Shown here: positions 23,583 to 36,860 of the stretch, one piece after another
Layout: every line of letters starts with the position of its first letter
How positions within the stretch are numbered: the stretch's first letter is position 1
DNA from: Marsupella aquatica
Lineage: Eukaryota > Marchantiophyta
Direction: 5' to 3'
NCBI GenBank assembly: GCA_973895155.1
Contig: OZ316896.1
Span: forward strand, 930,001-994,000
DNA length: 64,000 nt
Notes under the pieces: generated by a model
The model's database searches: none
Seen by the model: the letters and a program-made list of their open reading frames with translations, nothing else
What the model was told of the DNA's origin: nothing
Made by a program: the position numbers and the translations under genes

Positions 23583-26500
23583 CTATTCTAAGTCCGGAGG
23601 ACTGCCAACTTCCGATAGCCAATCCGAAGTTGGATTTTGATACAACCTATTTTCTAACGCCATTCTGGAATGCTTCAGCTTCGGACTTTGGAACGCATTC
23701 CTTGTGGAAGGCCTTGAAATAGGAGAACTCGTTCCCGCTCGGGCGGAATCTTCTCTCGCCCTGAACACGGGAGCCGTGTCTGGCCCAGTCAAGGACAACT
23801 GTACCTTGGACGAAGAGTACCGCAACTCGCGCCTCGTATCGAGCAGAGCTTGGAAATCCCTGTCACCACCTCCAAAAACAGGGGACTCGCCTCTGAACAA
23901 ATCTCTAAGGGTGTCCGTCATGGATGTCTCACCTTTCCCTGCTTCCCCCCTTCTCATCGTTGGAGAAATGTGCTCTTTTTTAGTCACAGGATATTCCCGA
24001 AGCGCAATCGGTTTCGGGCTTCTGTCCTCCACCTTGGGTTGTGAAGGTTGTGGCTGGAAGACATCAATAGTTTTTTGCTCCTGGAAAACGTCAGGAATTT
24101 TTCTTCCTAGACTGGACTCTTCGGAAGTGAGACCCAGCCTCCTTGCACTTCCAAGATGTTTCTCCACGTATGGCATTTTATCACTAGTGAAAGCTGACCT
24201 GGCTAGTTGCTCCAACCGTGATGATATCACAGAAGCCTTTTGAGGTGTCACAGAAGAAACAGAAGATAGGAGTGGTGTCTTTTGAGGAGTCGGATGTTTG
24301 CCAGCCGCCCTTCTGGAATGCCCACCGGCCATCGTTTCTTCCTCAGCCAAATCATCCTTGCTTTGAGAATCATCCTTCTCAGCTGCTTCCCACCGGAGGA
24401 ACGCATTGATGGCATTCTTTACACTACCACTATCCCGCTTGAGCAGTTGACCAACAACTTGATCCAAATCGTCGGCCACTACACTGGTCATAGTATCCAG
24501 GGATAGCTCCTTTGAAATGACGGTCGGTACGCTGCTCTCATCCGGTGTGATTGGCAGGGGTACCTGATCCATTGGAGGAGTCGACATCACACTGCTCGAT
24601 TCCAGCTGACTCCCATCAGGGGAACCGAAGACTGAACTTAGAAACTCGTCACAGACAGCATCGTTGTCAGACTGAGTCTCGCAATTCATCGACTCCTCCG
24701 TCAAAATCATGCTGGAGGCTGATCTCTGCATACCCAAGCCTGTCGCACTGGCTACCACTACGCCTTGGGAACTGAATCCAGGGGCTGTAGACATTGGATG
24801 CTGTCCGCGAGAGATGGGCTCGCTGGCCCCTGATACCCCAAACTCGCTTCCTGCCTGGCCCCCATGCCTGGACACCGGTTCACTGGCTGCTCGTGCCGGA
24901 AGAGGGGAAGCAAGGTCATTTTCCACTAATTCTTTCACACTTGACGCAGGCTCACTTTCCACAGATCCTACAACTTTCGATTCATGATCCTTTCTCGATG
25001 GGACACTTGAGGCAGTTTGATCACCACTCGGTTTTTGTGTGTTCTCCTCGCTACTATCTTTCCCTCCGCCACTCTGGTTGAACTCTCGTCGTCGACTTTC
25101 CTGATCCTCAAACACGCTCTGGTTCAGTCGTTCAATCTGGGTACTCCATGAACTGTCGTCGCTCTGGACAGGGCTCTCAGAACCTCCTGTGCCAACAGAA
25201 TCTGGACTCACTGCTCCGGTACCTGTGACAACGGTTAGATACATGTGTAAAATAGGTGAAGATTGCAACCCTAGCTCATGACCTTGGAATCCTTTTCCTA
25301 AGACTTCAATCGGATGGTACTTTCCGTTGATGGTACAAGGACATCAGAAGGGCTGTTTAAAATTCTAGAAATATACTGAAGACAAATCTACTAGGAAAAA
25401 TCAGCAAGCAACTAGGTGACAATGCCAAGTAAGGTAACGCTCTCTATACTTATATTCTGTACGTAATTCCATCTCTGAGATTCACTGTAAACTATTCAGC
25501 AATAATCGGTATAAAAGAAAAAAGAAGGCACTGTCTTTCTTTGCAACAAGGGGCCTTGATATGTGGGCTCTTAAGATGTCATCATCGAATAAGTAACGGG
25601 ACTTCATGAGCCAGAACACCGATTTTTTCTTCCAGCAGCTGAAAAACAATGAAAAAGGTTCTCTCAAGGAATAATCAGATCTATCATGTAAGTGGGAGTG
25701 AAAAGATAGGCTTACCTGCAGATGGTGGTACAAAAATCGTCGTCTTTTCTCTATGTAGTTGCAGTTCTTTCTCCATTGATTTCAGCTTCTCTACCGTATC
25801 TTGTAAATCTGCCTCAAGCTCCGCAATTCGATGCTCTTGCCTTGAGTTTTGGACCTTACGCAAGAGCCTCGATAACTCCCTTGGTGGCACACCTCCACCA
25901 GTGTGGACGGGCTCCTCGGCTATGAAGTCATCGTTGTCATCATCCCAGTCCACCACTGCTGGTAGCCCTTCGACACCTAAATCACGATCGGCCACACCAG
26001 CGACACCTTCTGGGTCCAGCTGCACAAATGGTGGAAAGAATAAATAGATTAGAGAACGAATTTCTCCACTCCGCAGATCGGGGGAACTTTGAGGTTGATT
26101 ACCTTCATGATTTGCAGCAAGGAAAGAGACTTAAATAAAAATCACCGTATATTTACAACTTTGGGCAATTTTCAGTCGAACGTTGCGAGTCTTCAGAAAG
26201 TTTACACGAAGTTCCTGATTTGCAGGTCATTCCAAAAGGTGGGACGGGGAGACTAAAGGGAAAGCAAGTTCCGCAGAGGAAAGCATTCATATCGGTAGAT
26301 ACAAACCACACAGAACGAGTGCTTCACCCGTGTGAGGTACACTAAATCCAAAGACAGGGTGGTATCCAGCGCTAAGGTTGACATTGTGCCTAACATAAAG
26401 ATTTTACGACATAAATTCGATTCTATACGGCCTCCTAACCTTAAAATTGCCTACATTACCTCTTGAAAGTCTGGTGGACCGCTGGCAGCATCGGTGATTC

Positions 26501-29500
26501 TGCTAGTAAGGGCATCCAGCTCTGCTTCCAATTCCGCCTCAAGATCTGCCATATGTTCAGTCTGCTGTGGGGTCTCCGGTGCCTCCCTCCTATACAAATC
26601 GAACTGCCTGTCCGTTTCTTCGATGGCTGGAGTAACTGAAAGCGGATCCAGTGGAGACTCGGATTGTAGACTCAGATTATTGCTACTAACCTGTTATAGC
26701 CACATAGTTAACAAGGATCTTAGAATACTTTTCAAACCAGAACTATAAAGGTCTCCAACTTAAAGGATTTCTTGCGTCCTACATTTCTTGTTTCTCAGCC
26801 ATTGATCAAATAATGTCCACTCAGCCGCTGCGAAGATGACCCAGGTAGATGTATAGAACAATAAAAACATTCGCGAGGAATTTCACATACTTCACGCAGA
26901 ATGTGAGCGTAGGAAATTTACAGAACATATCAATGGAATATTTTCCCATCTACAGGAACGTAGCTTTCCATCACATCATATATCTCGAAATCACTGATCA
27001 TCACAGATTGAGGGAAATCTACTGCAATGTGACAACATTTCTGTCACAGGAGTGGATCTTGGTCGCATGAGAAAGGTTCGTGGAATGGAACAAGTGGACG
27101 AAAAACTTAGCATAAATACCTCCAATGTAACAATTTCTTCGCTGGAGAATCGTTCTGCGACGATAATTTCTTTTGACAGAGATGTAGGAGCACGCTCGTT
27201 GGAGTCTCGGTCTGCAACCACAATTTCCTTTGAAGGTGATGCAGTCGCCTGTGCTATTGAAGACTCTCTTGCTTGCAACAGCATATCGTTCAGGCTCTCG
27301 ATCGTCTCTTCTGACTTTTGCAGCTCCCTGCTCAACCTCCCGACCTTATCATCCGGTCCATCGATCAGAGACATCACTCCAATTCCCACTCCAAAACAGA
27401 ATAAAAGCCCTTCCATTGGTGGGATGACGAGAGCTGAAAACAAGGTACGACAAAAACGAGGCATGTCGATAACTTCGATCAAGTATGCCCATCATTGATA
27501 ACCTTAGATTACTAACTCAAATAAAAAACTCTATTCATTTTTCTAACAAACAAAATCTTAAAATTGTTGGTAACCACGAAAAAATATTATGTGCTGTAAA
27601 ACGCCCTGGTGCGAAAATGTACTCCGGTCAGGAAAGGACTATTCAAGATTTTACCCGTTGCCTGACCCTGTTTATGTGTTCAGATTGCATGATACCATTT
27701 TGGAGCAAATAGCATATTTCTTTCGTTGGTGGTAATTATTTACCCGTACAACATGGGACAAGATAACTAATCTAGTTTCGCGTTTCTCGAAAGGGAGAAC
27801 TAGTTCCAGTTGTTGTTGATACACCACAGAAACCTCCGACCACACTAGGAATATATGATACGGAGTAACTTGAATCGCAAACGACATCCCAGGGACATTA
27901 ATTCTTGTTGACGATCTGCTCTAGATGAGATGCTGAAAACGTTAAGGCTAACTTTCAATGCTGCATCCGCGTGCATACCCGGCAGCCCACCACCCTCCAC
28001 CACAGACAAAAACACCTCTCAATGCAGACTGGCCACATGCCCCAACTCATCCAGTACTCTCTGAGTGGCCCCACTTTTTTTCAAACGAATTTGGTCATAA
28101 TTTACTTATTCTTGCCCTCTCTTGATTCTGCTTTAAGACTACGTTGACGTATAAGAGGATTGCGATAGCACGGAATGGGGGGAATCTTACCTTCCAATTC
28201 GTAACCCTTAGTCTGGAGATGGGTGGAGTTGACAGAAGGAGAACAAGCCTGAGAAACCTTCCTTTTCTTCATAGCTACCGGCAATGTTGTGGGCCTCAAA
28301 AGAACATCACTTAGCTTAGATTGACTCGAGACCACTCTTCCCCTGTCTTCGTATACCACTTTCCGTGGATACTTAGATGCAGACTCGACTGATTGTGGAT
28401 CAACTCTTTCGGAACTACCACCTCCACCGCGTGAAAATGAACCCCTTGGCGGCGGAGTTCCTAGCAGAGGCAATCCCAATGCACCATCAGTCTGCTTAGA
28501 ACTTTGTCCTTCTCTCCCATCTAAGGATGAGGTAGGAGAATCCGAATTTGAGACATCTTTCAAAAAAGGATTTTCGACACCTGGGTCGTGTTGATCGCCT
28601 CCTCGGCTAACTGAAGTTGAAGAGAAGTTCAGAGAGCGAGCAACCCGAGACCCTTCGTTGTCCCTCTCAGGAAATTGAGCTCTGAGGCAACTCTCCAACG
28701 CAGACACAGGTCTAGGCGACTCTCTCATTTTGCGCATGTTGCCTCTCCCAGACCTGCTCAATACTCTCGACTTCCTGGAAAATCTGAAAGGGGATTTCTC
28801 CTCCGTCGGAGACACTAAGAAGGCACTGTCGAAGCCGAAAAACACCTGAGACAGATCCACAGCTCCGAATCCAGAGCTCGTGGAAGGCTCGTCGAAACCC
28901 GCAACGTCCCTTGGTACAAAAGATGCTTCCTTCATCCATTTTCCCGTAATGCTCGTGAGTTTCACTCCGCTTGAATCAGACTTGCTCGAATCCTTTGCAT
29001 CTTTGGTCCGTTTGCCGGTGGAGAGAGGAGCCGAATTGCCGGCCCCCATTCCTACCTCTTCGATCCCTCTACTCACTTTACCTCCGCCGTCTCCTGCCCT
29101 TCTTTTCCCTTTCCCCCCTGGAGGAATTTCCGCATCCTCCAAGGAATCCAGCTCAGGAACTTCTACCTTCAGATTTCGCGCTTTCACAATGTCACTCACA
29201 GATACTACTTGTCCTCCTTGAACTAGTGCTTGGGCTCGTGCATGCGATTCGTTTGCTGCCCGCAGAGAGAGAATGGCATTAACAGTCTCCGCTTTGGCTG
29301 AAGCGGATTTGCCCTTGTCTGCGAAATTCCCCTTTTCTATTCTGGCTACAACTGCCGCCACACTGCTCGCCGGCAAATCTTTCGGAATAATTGAAGAGCT
29401 GCCGTCATAGATCACCATATTCGCTAAACTGGATTTCGAGGAGGGTTTCGCTTCATTCTCAGCTGACTTCCTTCTAGAGGTGACCTCAGGCGACTCAATG

Positions 29501-30606
29501 CGCTCACCACTGGGCTCGGAACTCTCAGGAGCGGCAACCGCCGCTCCCAGAGAAGATAGAGACCTGTTTGTGAGTCCACTGGACGAATAGAGCGAATCCG
29601 GAGTGTCAATTTCCCTCCTGCTTGATCCAGCCGAGGGCGGCCCACCGTCGCCCACATCTCCACCGAGGTAGCCCTGCAAACTCCTCGAGCTGATAGACCC
29701 AGAGTCGGTTCTCCTCTTGCCCTTGCGGAATGAATCCCCAGCCAGCTTCAGGCAACCCGGCGACGATTCCGTGGATGAATCATCGTCATCGTCCGCAGCA
29801 CCCGGAGAAGAACCTTCTCTCCCCGGGGCCTTACTACTACCCCTGAAGCTAGACCAGGGACTTCTCCTGCTGCTGCCGGTGTACCCAACTGAAGCAGCAG
29901 CATCGCGGGACAAAGACCTCTCCGCCCCAGCGGATCCTATCCACCTGCTGCTCTCTCGCTCCCCATCTCCAGAAGCAGAAGTCCTATGCCCTCCTCCCGC
30001 TGATAAAGTTGTGACACCTGATTCTTTCTTGAACGCCTTCGCAGTTTTGCTCGAATCGGAGGAAAAGAGCTTTTTACTGAAAGCTTTCGGAGAAAAGTTC
30101 CGCTTCAGAGGCTTTGGGGCCAACTCCGGCGTCTTCTGAATCCTTGCCGTATCCAAAGGCGTGGTCGACTCTCCCTTTTCTTCATCTCGAGGCGGCTGTG
30201 AAGCCGACGACGATGACGCGGACGTCAAGACATACTTGATGTTTCGGTTATCCTCCACCCGCCCCTGATGTTCTTCCCTGAGGTGATGCTGACTATCATG
30301 GGAGTCAGGACCATCGTCATTAGGGTGGTCAGTGAGTTGAGGCTTGGGTCTGAGAGTCCTGTGCCAGCATCTAGCAAGATACCCCGAACCCGCGGCAACC
30401 AGTAGGAGCCACATTTCTCTCTTGGACTTCTCATCCAGCCCTTCGCCCTGTTTCCCAGCAAAAAGAATGACGCGCAGTACCTCTCGCCAGATTTGCACGA
30501 GGATTATGCCCTTTCGCCAGTGCTCGTCGATGATCACGCTAGCGCTGCTGCTCGTCCCTGCTACTTGGTTATTATTATTATTCAGGTCACGAGCTGCATC
30601 GCTCAT
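23583..30606 (-). CDS. POLAR: POLAR-like protein (cell polarity family)
   Basis: Five exons fit: 30606-28191, 27433-27120, 26690-26460, 26019-25716 and 25222-23583, all GT-AG, with phases 1,0,0,1 that match at every junction, giving about 1634 aa. Recognition rests on the plant POLAR family pattern: a hydrophobic patch near residues 63-80 (MWLLLVAAGSGYLARCW), a second hydrophobic segment at the start of exon 2 (GLLFCFGVGIGVMSLI) followed by a coiled coil, the acidic block MADLEAELEAELDALTSRI in exon 3, and the signature PPRELSRLLRKVQNSRQEHR followed by heptads (IAELEADL) in exon 4. In Arabidopsis the founding member marks and helps polarise asymmetric divisions of the stomatal lineage. The rest, especially exon 1 and exon 5, is serine-rich and probably disordered. 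The protein is far longer than the Arabidopsis one. Function is inferred from family only. Confidence 0.72.
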
Positions 30607-31884
30607 TATTCAGCCCCCCCTCCCCCACTACTAACATACTATCACCCTCCCTCGGAGCTCCCTTCTCTCTCTCCTTCCTTCCACCTTCCCAATCCTTCCA
30701 GTCCTTCCAATCCCTTAAATCAGACGCTCACAACCGCCCTCCTTGTAACCCGTCCCAGCCCAGCCCGAGCTTCCTATTTCTGCCTTAATGTGGATGCTCA
30801 TTTAACAACTCGCAAGCGACAGCATTGTTGGCACTTCTTCTATCCAGCGTCGTTCTCGTACCACACGGAAATGCGTTCCTCCTGCTAATCTAAGTCCACT
30901 GTACACAACTCCGCCGTCTTTCCACCTCTTCGACAATATCCTGTGATAAACCTTTCCAAAGTACTCACTACCGAACGGCAATGGAGGTCAATCAGTAGAC
31001 ACTGAGCATTCAACCGGTATCAACAGATAATCCGAGGATATTGCACACAATTAGCACCAGCGAGACATCACTGCAAGCCCTGATCCACCGTCATCGTCTC
31101 AATCCAGACCTTCTTTAACAAAATAATTCTTCTCCTCGCCCGCCCGACCCCCGCCTTATCCGATCAATCGCAAAATAATCCGCACGGCCCTTTCCAGAAA
31201 CACCCGAAGAAAACCTCCACCTACCGCTTTCTTGACAGTTCAAAAACGCCGCTCTTCGCCATTCTCAGTGGGTCAAGAACAACATCCGACACGAACTGAG
31301 GCCCGTTCAACGACACGAACGAAACCTGGACTCTGCCTTTTTCCTCCAGCATGCAAAAAAGAAAGAACTGACCTAAAACCCTCGATTCTCAATCAACCGA
31401 ACGAACCACACATTCTCCACCGAAAGGGACCTCACCTCTCCTCACCAGGTTGCAGCTGCACCATCAACATTCATCCCAGACACACACAGAGCCGAGGAAA
31501 CGCAACGACGCCCGAGCGAGCCTAATTCGCGAGAAAGCTTGCTCGTTCGTTCGCTCGATCACCACTGTGAAGGTTTCGTTCTTATTGTTGTAATGCAGGG
31601 ATGCGGTTGACGATGCGAGTGCCTAGCCATCGCTGCTTCATTGCTGCTTTCGTCGTCCATCCGCAGCGATATCGCTTTTTCCCTGCCCCCGTAACGGGGC
31701 TTCCATCGTCTTTCGTGTCCACGAGATCGCGCGCAACCTTGCTTTCTTCCATAGCCAGAAAGGCTTCAAAAGCTCGTGTTCCTCGTTCCTTATCTTGTTC
31801 TTGGGCCGGGCTGGGCCCGCCCCCGTCCTCTCCTCTCCACCCCTCTAGTCCTCTAGTCCTCTACCATACAGTCCCTTCGTTCGG
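30607..31884. other. Upstream region of POLAR-like gene
   Basis: Pyrimidine-rich stretches (CTCTCTCTCCTTCC near 30665) upstream of the minus-strand start suggest leader and promoter DNA. Plus-strand ORFs at 31232-31525 and 31601-31894 lack any recognisable domain, and I do not call them genes. Confidence 0.4.
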
Positions 31885-32310
31885 AGGTAATTAAAGGCAT
31901 AAGCATTCATTAGACTCGCGATTGACTCTCGCGTGTCCCTAATCTTCAGTAAATCAGGACGTAATTGAAGACATAAACATCGATTAGTTTCGAGATTTGC
32001 CCTCGTCCCTAATCGTCGGGACGTAATTAGAGGCTTAAACATTGATTAGCCTTGATCTAGTCCCTAAGGCACAAGCATTTATTAGTTTCAAAGATTGCCT
32101 CTAGTTCCTAATCATCAGGACGTAATTACAAGCGTACGCTTTTATTAGCCTCTCGTCCCTATTGCGTAAGTGATGATTGCTTTCGAGGTTGCCTCTCGTC
32201 CCCAATCTTCAAGACATCATTAAAGGCATAAGCATTCATTAGTTTTCAGACAGCCTCTCGTCCCCAATCTTCAATACATCATTAAAGGCATAAGCATTCA
32301 TTACCCTCGT
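31885..32310. repeat. Degenerate minisatellite, about 7-8 units of 60-75 bp
   Basis: The phrase AAAGGCATAAGCATTCATTA recurs at about 31894, 32222 and 32284. Diverged forms lie near 31966, 32029, 32066 and 32128, each followed by a CCTCTCGTCCCYAATCTTCA-like stretch and an ACGTAATT or ACATCATT stretch. The last two units are nearly identical with a period of about 62 bp. Confidence 0.75.
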
Positions 32311-33179
32311 ATTTATCTCTGGTACCTAATTTCACACAAGAATACACTAACGCCTGCAAAATGAACAATTGATCCACTTTCAATTGGGGGGAAGTGTACT
32401 CTCGACGTTTGACACTGTTAGGGTGGGTCCCATTTACAGTTAGGGAGAGTTAGTGATGCCTCATGAATTCTTTTAGTGGTAATTCCTCCAAAGCCCACAT
32501 AAACTACTTCGTGCAATCTATCCTAGTAATCCATCACTTTTTTTGGTAAGTGTTGATCATTCACTTTGTACCCTTGACCACTTGATAGCATAGTGCATTT
32601 CTTTGTAGTCTGAAATATTTGTTCTAAAACAATGCCAATTTTGCAGAGCCCATGGACCAGCCAATCGCAGAGAAGCTTATGGTTGGCAATTGCAATGTTT
32701 GGGGGTGTCTTCTAGTAGATATTTGGACTCTTTAGTAGTTCTGTCATTTCTTACATGAGTTGCGGACTTCTTACATTGAAAGATATCATGTGGACTTCGA
32801 GTAAGGGCTACCCCGAGTAAGCAGTTTACTTGTAAGTGATCAAGACAAGTGGCAAGTGGAGATCGAAACAAGTGACAAGGAGTACTTTTGACACCAGTTG
32901 TTATATGTTATATGGTGAATCTGTCTTTCATGTTTTGTCTTATTCAGATTTTGAGTCCAATATTTTTATTTTACTATGCCTTAACAAGGGGAATACTTTT
33001 TTTATTCAGATTCTGAATTATTTGCGGGACCCCCTTTAATTTTTATAATCTTAGAGTGTTGTGAATTTATTTTTATCCTAGCAATCCAAGATCTAGTGAA
33101 TTTTTATCACTTGATAGAAGTTACACATTTACTCATGAGTGTGAGAGAAAATGATTATGAACATGCTATATGACAAACA
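32311..33179. other. AT-rich intergenic DNA, nothing recognised
   Basis: Short ORFs only, with no domain, RNA gene or terminal repeats recognised. Confidence 0.4.
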
Positions 33180-33490
33180 ATTTTTGGAGCACACAATTAC
33201 ACTCCTTTATTTTTAGTTTTCTCTTTTGCTTTACAATGGTTGCCTTCGAGTGGGCTACTTGTGAATCTTGTCACTGGTCTTACGGCGGCCCACTGCCTCT
33301 CTCTCTCATCAAGCTCAATACCCCTCAAGTAGCTCTTTGAATGGAGCAAAACCTAGACAAACTCTCTTGCTCAAAACAAGCCAAGGGCTAAAATAACCTT
33401 ATAGAAAAATCCACCTCTTTAAGCTTAGTTTAGCAATCACCAATGTCTCTCTAATTTTATTAGCTCTCTCACAACTAACAAGTAGAATTT
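33180..33490 (-). mobile_element. Decayed LTR fragment of the fungal-type gypsy family
   Basis: Colinear with the LTR at 38500-38720. Shared blocks are TTTTTGGAGC, ACTCCTT, TTACAATGG, TGCC(T/C)TCGAGT, the TACGGCGG(C/G)CC(A/G)CT block and CTCAA...TACTC-like stretches, in the same orientation, so the parent element would read on the minus strand. No internal coding part is next to it. It is either a solo LTR or a truncated copy; its ends are not resolved. Confidence 0.6.
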
Positions 33491-36400
33491 TTCTTTATAA
33501 CCCATAGAATACCAGTATCAACCTAGAACAGCAACCAATCAACCAACCCTCTTAGAATAATTGAATCAAAAACAATAATAATCAACTGATTGAGTCATGC
33601 CTAACCTTTATATACAACCCCAATTAAGATAAAATTGGACTTTCTAAAATCCAAAATTGACAATATATTTAATTTAAAAAATAATAATACTTTTAATTCA
33701 TATTATATTTAAAATATATTTTTGGTAACGCAACATCTAGTGGTACACATGACCTGATCAAGTGAGTAGTTTACATTGAAAAATTATGATGGTACCTTTT
33801 TCATATCTGTTGCACTTTTGTTCATTGAAGTGTGTTTTAGGCTCCTTGCTCACTGTGCATTCATGTTATAAAGATTTTAGAGATATATTTTTTGGACGAT
33901 GACAATGAAACCTTGATTCCTTTGGTTGATCAAAGCCAACGTGCTTTCCAATTCGGTGTGAATGAATCTTTAGGTCCTTCTAGTGACCCCAACTTTGGTT
34001 AAAAGGTATTTGTTGGTCCCTACAATAAATGGCAGTGTGTTTTATAGTCAACATCATTTATACTTTTTTTTATGTGTATATTTACATGGAAAGAAATTTG
34101 TGTTTACATACTTTGTAGGTGTTACTTTCACTAGTGCTATCAATTTTGAAGATCTTTCGTTTAAGAAGCATAATTATGTTGAAGCTATTAATGTCATAAA
34201 ATTAAGTTACCTTTGCTATTTTCAAATTTATTTGCTCTACGAGAGTGTCCGCTGTCTATTTCTCAAGTGTGGAGTCTCAAAAAGAAAGACCAACTCTCAG
34301 GTAGGATCTCATTATCAACCTTGTTTTGATGGTTGTTTGCAATGCATGGCATCAATTGAAATTCTTGCAAGATAGCATTACAATTCACTTAGATTATTAT
34401 CATGTGGGAATCTTTTGAAATGTCTATCATCCTGAAGTGTAGTGTTTTTATTTTAGGTTTTACAATTCAACTAGTGAATTTCTCCTTGTTGAAGGATAAA
34501 TACAATATGAAGTACATAGATTTTATGGTTCCTTCATATTTTCTTACCTACTAATTAAAATGAAGTGGTTCTCCAAGTTTTTTAAGTTACAGAGTATATC
34601 ATGATAGCTCTATTACGCATGACAAGAAAATGACTAATGATGGGGATATTTTTGTTTTGTCACTCCTACAAATGTGGGTCTAGTGGTAAAGTGACATTTT
34701 AGGAAGACAAATGAAAGGTTGGGTGAGATCTTGAGCCCAACCAAGATAGTTGTGTAGTCTTCACAACTACTATAGTGTCACGGAACACAACCAACTCCAA
34801 GGCCAAGGAAGATATTCATTTTCGTCACCATGTTGATGTGAAGGGCAATCACAACTAGTTTGCATAGTTCAAACTCATAAGCCTTGCTTGTATCCATCTT
34901 TCAAGACACTCCAAACCCATATATATATGTCGCCCACAACTTTCAATTGTCGACTGCATTATTGGAGACGGGCCTATTTTGGTTGGCTTCAAGATTTGAT
35001 TTCTTAGCTTGTATAAAGAAGACACACAAGTTAAATTAGATTACTGTTGTGAAGCCTAATGAGGCCACATGGACGCGCTTGAGGTCTACTATGCACCTTT
35101 GATGGAGGCAATCAAAGTCCAACAATAAATCTATATTGAAAAAGAAATATCTAGTTGTTGGAGAAGAGCCCACTATCCCAAAAGAAACCATTATTATTTG
35201 GATTATCATTTGTCCCATGTGCAAGTAGGATTGGTCTTGTTTGTTAGATAATGCTATGTATGAAATATTTTTAGAATTTCTATAATGAGATTCCACTACT
35301 CCTATTGTATCGATGGATTACTAAAATCAAGCAAATGCCCATTGTGCTGCCAAATGATCAAAAATTGGTAACTTTAAAAGTTGACACTTCCATGCTATAG
35401 TGTTATTTTCCTCTACCGAATGTGGATGTGCAACCTCCTCATGTTGTGCAATTTAAGGAGATTGAGGATAACCTAATTGGTGAGGCAATGGACTACCTGA
35501 TTGCAAAAGAATACCATCAAAGTGGAAGAAGGCACCAAGCTAGTATATTTTGAAAATTTTATTGCTAACTACAAGGAATGGAGCAAGAGCAAACCATAAC
35601 TCTTGCAATATCTATTGAAAATCTTGTACACAAGTATTAGAGAAAGGGCATGACAGTTCAAAATGCTTGGAAGATAGTATGTTAGGATGCACAATTCTTT
35701 GCTTTTTCAATGTACGCTTGTGCCATGTAAGATTGATAGTGTTTGGTACTTTGTAGGCTAAAGTGCTAGAAGTGTGGCAAGACACCTTTGATGAAAATGA
35801 TTATGAAATTGGCCCTACAAAGTGGGGTATATTGTGTGAGGGAAGCAAAGGTAGAACTAGAGGAACCTGGTACAATTGGTGCAATAGAGGATAAGCCAGA
35901 GAAAATAATGGAGGGTACAGAGGATAGAGAGGATGGATCGGATGAACTAATGAATGGAGATTACAAGCCAGCTAAAGTGCAACCACAATAAAAAGTTAGA
36001 GGGGAGGAGTTGATAACTTAGGACCCACCACAGGATCCAAGTGACGAATATATGGACACTGACCTGTACAATGATGATATTTCTCATAATCCATCAACTC
36101 TTTAGAATGTAGTGGAAGTTTTGCTTGAAGATTTTCTTGAGAAATCAGGTGGAAACCCTCTCATGGTGGGAGTTGGACTTAGACTAATGGCCACCGACCC
36201 TATCCTCGGATATCTATGTCTAGAAATAACCCAATACGCTGAGTGCTTTGCCAACTCTAGTACATACATCTTGAGGATGGGGTTCCTTGGCCCCCTCTTC
36301 TCAATGTCACCTCCTAATGAATAGGCCAGTAGGTAGGAGTAGGCCCTTAGAATCATGGTTAGATCCACTTGTATATGCTGATAACCGAACATGTCCTTGG

Positions 36401-36529
36401 GTGGCACAATGCTTGTCTGTGCAGGTTTCGTAAATAAGAAGACCTAGTCTTGCAGGTTGTAATAATAGGAGTGTCCCTAATCAACTGGCCTTGATATTTA
36501 AATGGACCCCTTTAGTGTTATAATTCACG
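33491..36529. other. AT-rich DNA, probably decayed repeats, no supported gene
   Basis: No intact ORF with a recognisable domain. A possible SINE lies at 34672-34745 (listed separately). Short plus-strand ORFs at 35788-35991 and 36112-36324 lead towards the LINE and could belong to its decayed 5' part, but I cannot show that. Confidence 0.35.
34672..34745 (+). mobile_element. Possible degenerate tRNA-SINE head
   Basis: GGGTCTAGTGGTAAAGTGAC resembles the box-A region of plant tRNA-derived SINEs. About 30 nt later TTGAGCCCAACC resembles a mutated box B (consensus near GAGTTCGAACC). No flanking duplication was found. Confidence 0.35.
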
Positions 36530-36860
36530 ATGAAACAACCCACTTTGGCTCAGGCAAAATGGGCAAAGGGAGTGTCCTTATTCAGAACCATTGACCCCTA
36601 TGCATCTTGGATTGAACCGTCCCTTTGGAAGTTCCTAGAGGAAAGGCTCCCGAAAAACCTCCTTTCACAAATTCTTGTGCTGAAACATAGGTCCCCTCAA
36701 GAGAGAAACTTTATTGTCATGGCGATCCGCACTTGTGCTATTGATACCTTGGTCCCCTGGCTCAAGCAACTTTTTACCCGAGTGTTCCTTATGCCCAATA
36801 GAGAGAGACGGCCCCCGTCCCCGGACAGTTCTCAAGTCGAAGTCCCTCACCCCCCTTGCC

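Noticed and set aside
25482-25733. Extra exon between POLAR-like exons 4 and 5
   Set aside because: Joined at the nearest acceptor (TTTTTCAG at 25639) it runs into a stop in the required phase. Exon 4 joins exon 5 directly with matching phase.
28103-28190. Extending POLAR-like exon 1 to a donor near 28103 (AA|GTAAAT)
   Set aside because: It would end in phase 2, while exon 2 at 27433 needs phase 1. The donor after 28191 (GAAG|GTAAGA) is stronger and in phase.
31232-31894. Plus-strand genes upstream of the POLAR-like gene
   Set aside because: Low-complexity composition and no domain; more likely leader or promoter DNA of the divergent gene.
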